Positions 61,186-64,000 of a stretch of 64,000 bases of DNA are shown one piece after another. The notes under the pieces are model-generated. The model had not been told where the DNA came from, ran no database searches, and was given only the letters and a program-made list of their open reading frames with translations. Each line of letters opens with the position of its first letter. The first letter of the stretch is position 1. The position numbers were made by a program, and so were the translations under genes. Source of the DNA: Anisus vortex (Eukaryota; Mollusca; Gastropoda; Planorbidae); NCBI GenBank assembly GCA_949126835.1, contig OX421492.1:42868998-42932997 (forward strand). The letters are read 5' to 3'.

Positions 61186-61530
61186 GTCAGACCGAAATTC
61201 GGTTAAGGTTTCTGTTTCGGCCAATGACGTAGTTTCGTTATCGGTCAAAGCTAAAAAGTTAGCTTTCGGTTTGGTGTCGGTTTCGGTCGAAATTGGTATT
61301 GACTTTCGGTCATAAACCGAATATCTATTTTAACTTTCAAAACTCAGACTGCAACGGTACGCTAGTGCTGCATCTATTAGTCTGCTTATTGGTAATTCAT
61401 TTAGTTAAAATGTTGCGACTTAATCTGTGTGAAGTAGGAAAATGAAGTTAATAATAAACGGATTATTTAATCACCTCAAAGAATGTCGAAAAAAATGGAG
61501 TGTGGGATTACTGTGCAGTCTTCTTAAATC
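61186..61530. mobile_element. TTTCGGT-family MITE, truncated copy
   Basis: Starts CAGACCGAAATTCGGTTAAG and runs collinear with the reverse complement of 51762-52247 to about 61530, where a GT-rich microsatellite begins. Confidence 0.78.
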
Positions 61531-61905
61531 TTTTGTGTGTGTATGTTCGTGTGCGAGCTTGCGTCTGTGTGTGCATATGTATGTATGTATGTAGGCCTAT
61601 GTATGTATGTATGTAAATGTATGTATGTATGTATGTATGTATATGTGTGTGTGTGTGTGTGCATGCGTGCGTGTGTGTGTGTTTATGTATGTGTGTGTGT
61701 GTATGTGTGTGTGTTTATATGTATGTGTGTGTGTATGTATGTATGTATGTGTGTGCGTGTGTGCATTTGTATGTGTGCGTGCGTGCGTGTGTGTGTGTTT
61801 GTGTATGTGTAGGCCTATGTATGTATGTATGTATGTAGGACCTTTGTATTTATGTATGTAGGGCCTATGTAGGCCAATGTATGTAGCCTATGTATGCCTA
61901 TGTTT
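61531..61905. repeat. (GTAT)n / (GT)n compound microsatellite
   Basis: Long mixed GTAT, GTGT and GCGT tracts with interspersed TAGGCCTATGTATG. Three overlapping Cys/Val-rich ORFs here are artefacts. Confidence 0.95.
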
Positions 61906-63194
61906 CTGGCTGGAAAATCTTCAAAAGGCTATTTAACTCATCCCATCGAGTTGAAACTTTACAGATTGACGTGAAGCCGATGACAGCACATTTTATCAAA
62001 TTTTCAGCACCCATTCCCCAAAAATCAGATTTTACGTGGAGTTTTTATTACTGTACACTTTATGACGTGCATTGTACAAATTATAAATCTGATTAAATAC
62101 ACATGGCTGACATAGCCTATCAAATCATTTATCAGATCTAGGCTTAGTTTTAGGCCGATTACGTTTGCTTTTTACTCCCTTTCTTTTAACTCGTACTGTC
62201 TGTCTGTCTGCTTGGTTGGTTGCTTGCTTGATTGCTTGGAAAACTTTGCATCAATTTTTCGACCACTTCCCGTCGTCCAATGTAGCTGACACTTGGGCGG
62301 CAGACTTGTGGCGACTAACAATACATTCTATCAAATTTTCAGCATCATAGCGTTTGGAATAGTCACCTTCGACCAATTTGCGAATCGAAGAAAATTTTAC
62401 GTAAAACATGACTGTCTCTACCGGAAGAGACGGAATTAAATAAACTTTTCGGATATGTTCGTTTTTACGAAATAAATAGAATGAAAACGACACAATGTAG
62501 CCGAAACAAAGCGAGTTAGACTATCTTTTTTATGGTTTTTGCGGGCCAAAGCTAGATAAAAAAAGGATGTGCAAAATTTTTGTGTGGAAATTCATAAGGT
62601 ATGATATCGCTTAATATATTTATTTTAATCTATCAAAATATAAATTAAATATAAACTTAGCTTACAAAGAAAGGGAGTATAATAAAAACTTTGTTTTTAT
62701 GGGTTAGTTTAATTTATCCTTCCTTCTTGGCAAAGGGCAAAATCCTTGAAAGGCTACTGCATAACAAAAATAATATTATTGGAACTTTTGAACGCAACAA
62801 AGAGCCACGCGCAGCTCTCGGAGCCGCAATAATAATTAATTGCCCATGATTTCCTACCCCTGCATAATTTAAAATTTAAATAGTAGTCTGAGTAAAATTT
62901 GGTTTGTTCGGGAGCTAGTCGACCTTTCTTTTTGCATTAGTTACTATTCATTGTAAATTGTTCTCTTCAAATAAAAAAAAATCACGGCCTGTAATTAATT
63001 ATCATAATATCCCTAGTGTACGATATTGCAATCTCAGCAGTTCATCGACTATTTCATTATTTAGATAGGGTATGAAGATTGAGATGTGTAAATAATAAAC
63101 CATACTTTGTACTTTGACCTTAACCTTTGACACTTGAAAAAACAAGATGGATGCTGTCTAGAACTAACCAAAGTTTATAAAAGTGCATGAAATA

Positions 63195-63341
63195 ATGGGA
63201 GAACAATTACTTATAGCTGCTTTATCATTCCTTTTTCTTCCAGTTATATTAGTTGTTGCACTTGTCATTATTTTAGCAACATGTGGCACATCATTTGGGA
63301 TTCGAAAAGCTTACGTCAGGCTTATGCTGAAAGTTTTCAAG
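63195..63341 (+). CDS. GPAT4-like (AGPAT6/AGPAT9): GPAT3/GPAT4-like glycerol-3-phosphate acyltransferase, first coding exon only
   Basis: Family members acylate glycerol-3-phosphate at the ER in triacylglycerol synthesis. The exon encodes 49 aa: MGEQLLIAAL, a hydrophobic segment (about residues 8-28, SFLFLPVILVVALVIILATC) and GTSFGIRKAYVRLMLKVFK. The last part matches the N-terminal GVSFGIRKLYMKSLLKIF of vertebrate GPAT4. It ends in a phase-0 donor (AAG then GTACAG). The rest of the gene, including the acyltransferase HxxxxD motif, lies beyond the window. The start codon is supported by position relative to GPAT4 and by the purine at -3. Confidence 0.85.
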
Positions 63342-64000
63342 GTACAGGCTCTGGCCTAAACTCTAACTAAACTAATATCATTAAGTTTAAGTAACATCAC
63401 AGTCACTGAGTCACAATCCCGTTTTCGTTACAGTTACAACCAATGTTTATGATTTGATTATAAATGTGTTGATTAGACTTTAAGTCGAAGTATACTACTA
63501 ACAAGTTCTGAAAAAAAGACTTAGATTCTACTCGGCTAAAGCCCAATGCTCTGAAAAAGACTTGTTCGGCTAAAGACTAAATTTAAAGGCTCCATATTCT
63601 AGGGTAGGCCTTATATAACTGGGTTTTCTTCAAGATAGAGTTAGAGTGATTTGCACCCCAGTCTGAGCCAGTTTTTTCATCAACGCTAGTCTTTGAATTT
63701 CCTTTTTCTGTTATTTATGTTCAAAATACTACTTTTTAAAACATGATCTGTACATTCACGCTCAAATCCAGACTTTCAAGTTTTGCCAGGGAAAGGAAAA
63801 GACTCGTTAAATGGATTATCTTTAGAACATTCTAGAACATTTGGAATCGAATACCATTTAGGCTGATGAAATATATTATCGTATCATTATAGAAGAAAGT
63901 ATGCTAGACCGCTAGTTCAGGCCAGAATCAGGTACATTATTTAAGTATCAATTTATTAGTCCTTAGATTTCTTAGCTAATTATTGGTTCACACCAAAGTG
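63342..64000 (+). other. Start of intron 1 of the GPAT-like gene
   Basis: AT-rich, no second exon or repeat recognised before the window ends. Confidence 0.6.

Larger units (their letters stand above)
58643..63194. other. Intergenic region between iRhom start and GPAT-like gene
   Basis: Divergent arrangement. Holds an imperfect two-copy repeat (58855-58950, containing ACAGTCAGCAT), non-LTR remnants, a perfect hairpin, a TTTCGGT MITE and a GTAT microsatellite. No further coding exon is supported. iRhom 5' UTR exons may exist but cannot be placed. Confidence 0.6.

Noticed and set aside
61537..61861. Cys/Val/Met-rich small ORFs resembling a cysteine-rich peptide
   Set aside because: GTAT/GT microsatellite translated; three overlapping frames equally open.

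Overview
This is an AT-rich, intron-rich metazoan window. It most likely comes from a gastropod mollusc, probably a pulmonate-type snail. That is inferred from the gene repertoire, a P2X7-C-terminal-like domain gene of a kind expanded in invertebrates, and the repeat landscape; it cannot be proven from this sequence. Most long open frames here are tandem-repeat shadows, and the real genes are split into short exons. I assembled them by matching protein families, splice signals and intron phase across every junction.

Layout. (1) 380-12218, minus: a complete 12-exon beta-TrCP/Slimb gene (F-box/WD40, 513 aa). (2) A 1.35 kb head-to-head intergenic region with a palindromic CRE. (3) 13573-35328, plus: a complete 11-exon RPP30 gene (RNase P/MRP subunit, 307 aa). 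Its introns carry a 4.1 kb terminal-inverted-repeat element with a perfect 9-bp target duplication, a U6 snRNA/SINE chimera, a 7.7 kb array of an 87-bp satellite, MITEs and other repeats. (4) 37053-58642, minus: a 10-exon divergent inactive rhomboid (iRhom, 997 aa). Its 8.2 kb intron 6 contains two nested genes: an unrecognised plus-strand gene built from tandemly triplicated exons (about 44.9-46.5 kb), and a minus-strand P2X7-C-terminal-like gene with frame damage (47.1-48.6 kb). (5) 63195-63341, plus: the first coding exon of a GPAT3/GPAT4-like acyltransferase that runs off the window.

Most interesting signal. Three tandem arrays are registered to exon-intron junctions. A 27-bp array (about 78 copies) repeats the 5' splice site of beta-TrCP exon 9, including 13 exonic bases. 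A 24-bp array (about 29 copies) starts at intron base +1 of iRhom exon 2. A 36-bp array (about 34 copies) repeats the 3' splice site of iRhom exon 9 plus about 22 exonic bases. Each presents the spliceosome with dozens of near-identical copies of a splice site, of which the one bordering the exon keeps the frame. I read this as splice-site-seeded minisatellite formation. I do not know of a description of it.

Mobile elements. A tRNA-derived SINE family occurs eight times, every copy on the minus strand. There is a TTTCGGT-rich hAT-like MITE family (three copies), a MITE with 42-bp inverted repeats (two copies), a long-arm foldback element, and several non-LTR retrotransposon remnants. No CRISPR arrays, operons or prokaryotic features are present.
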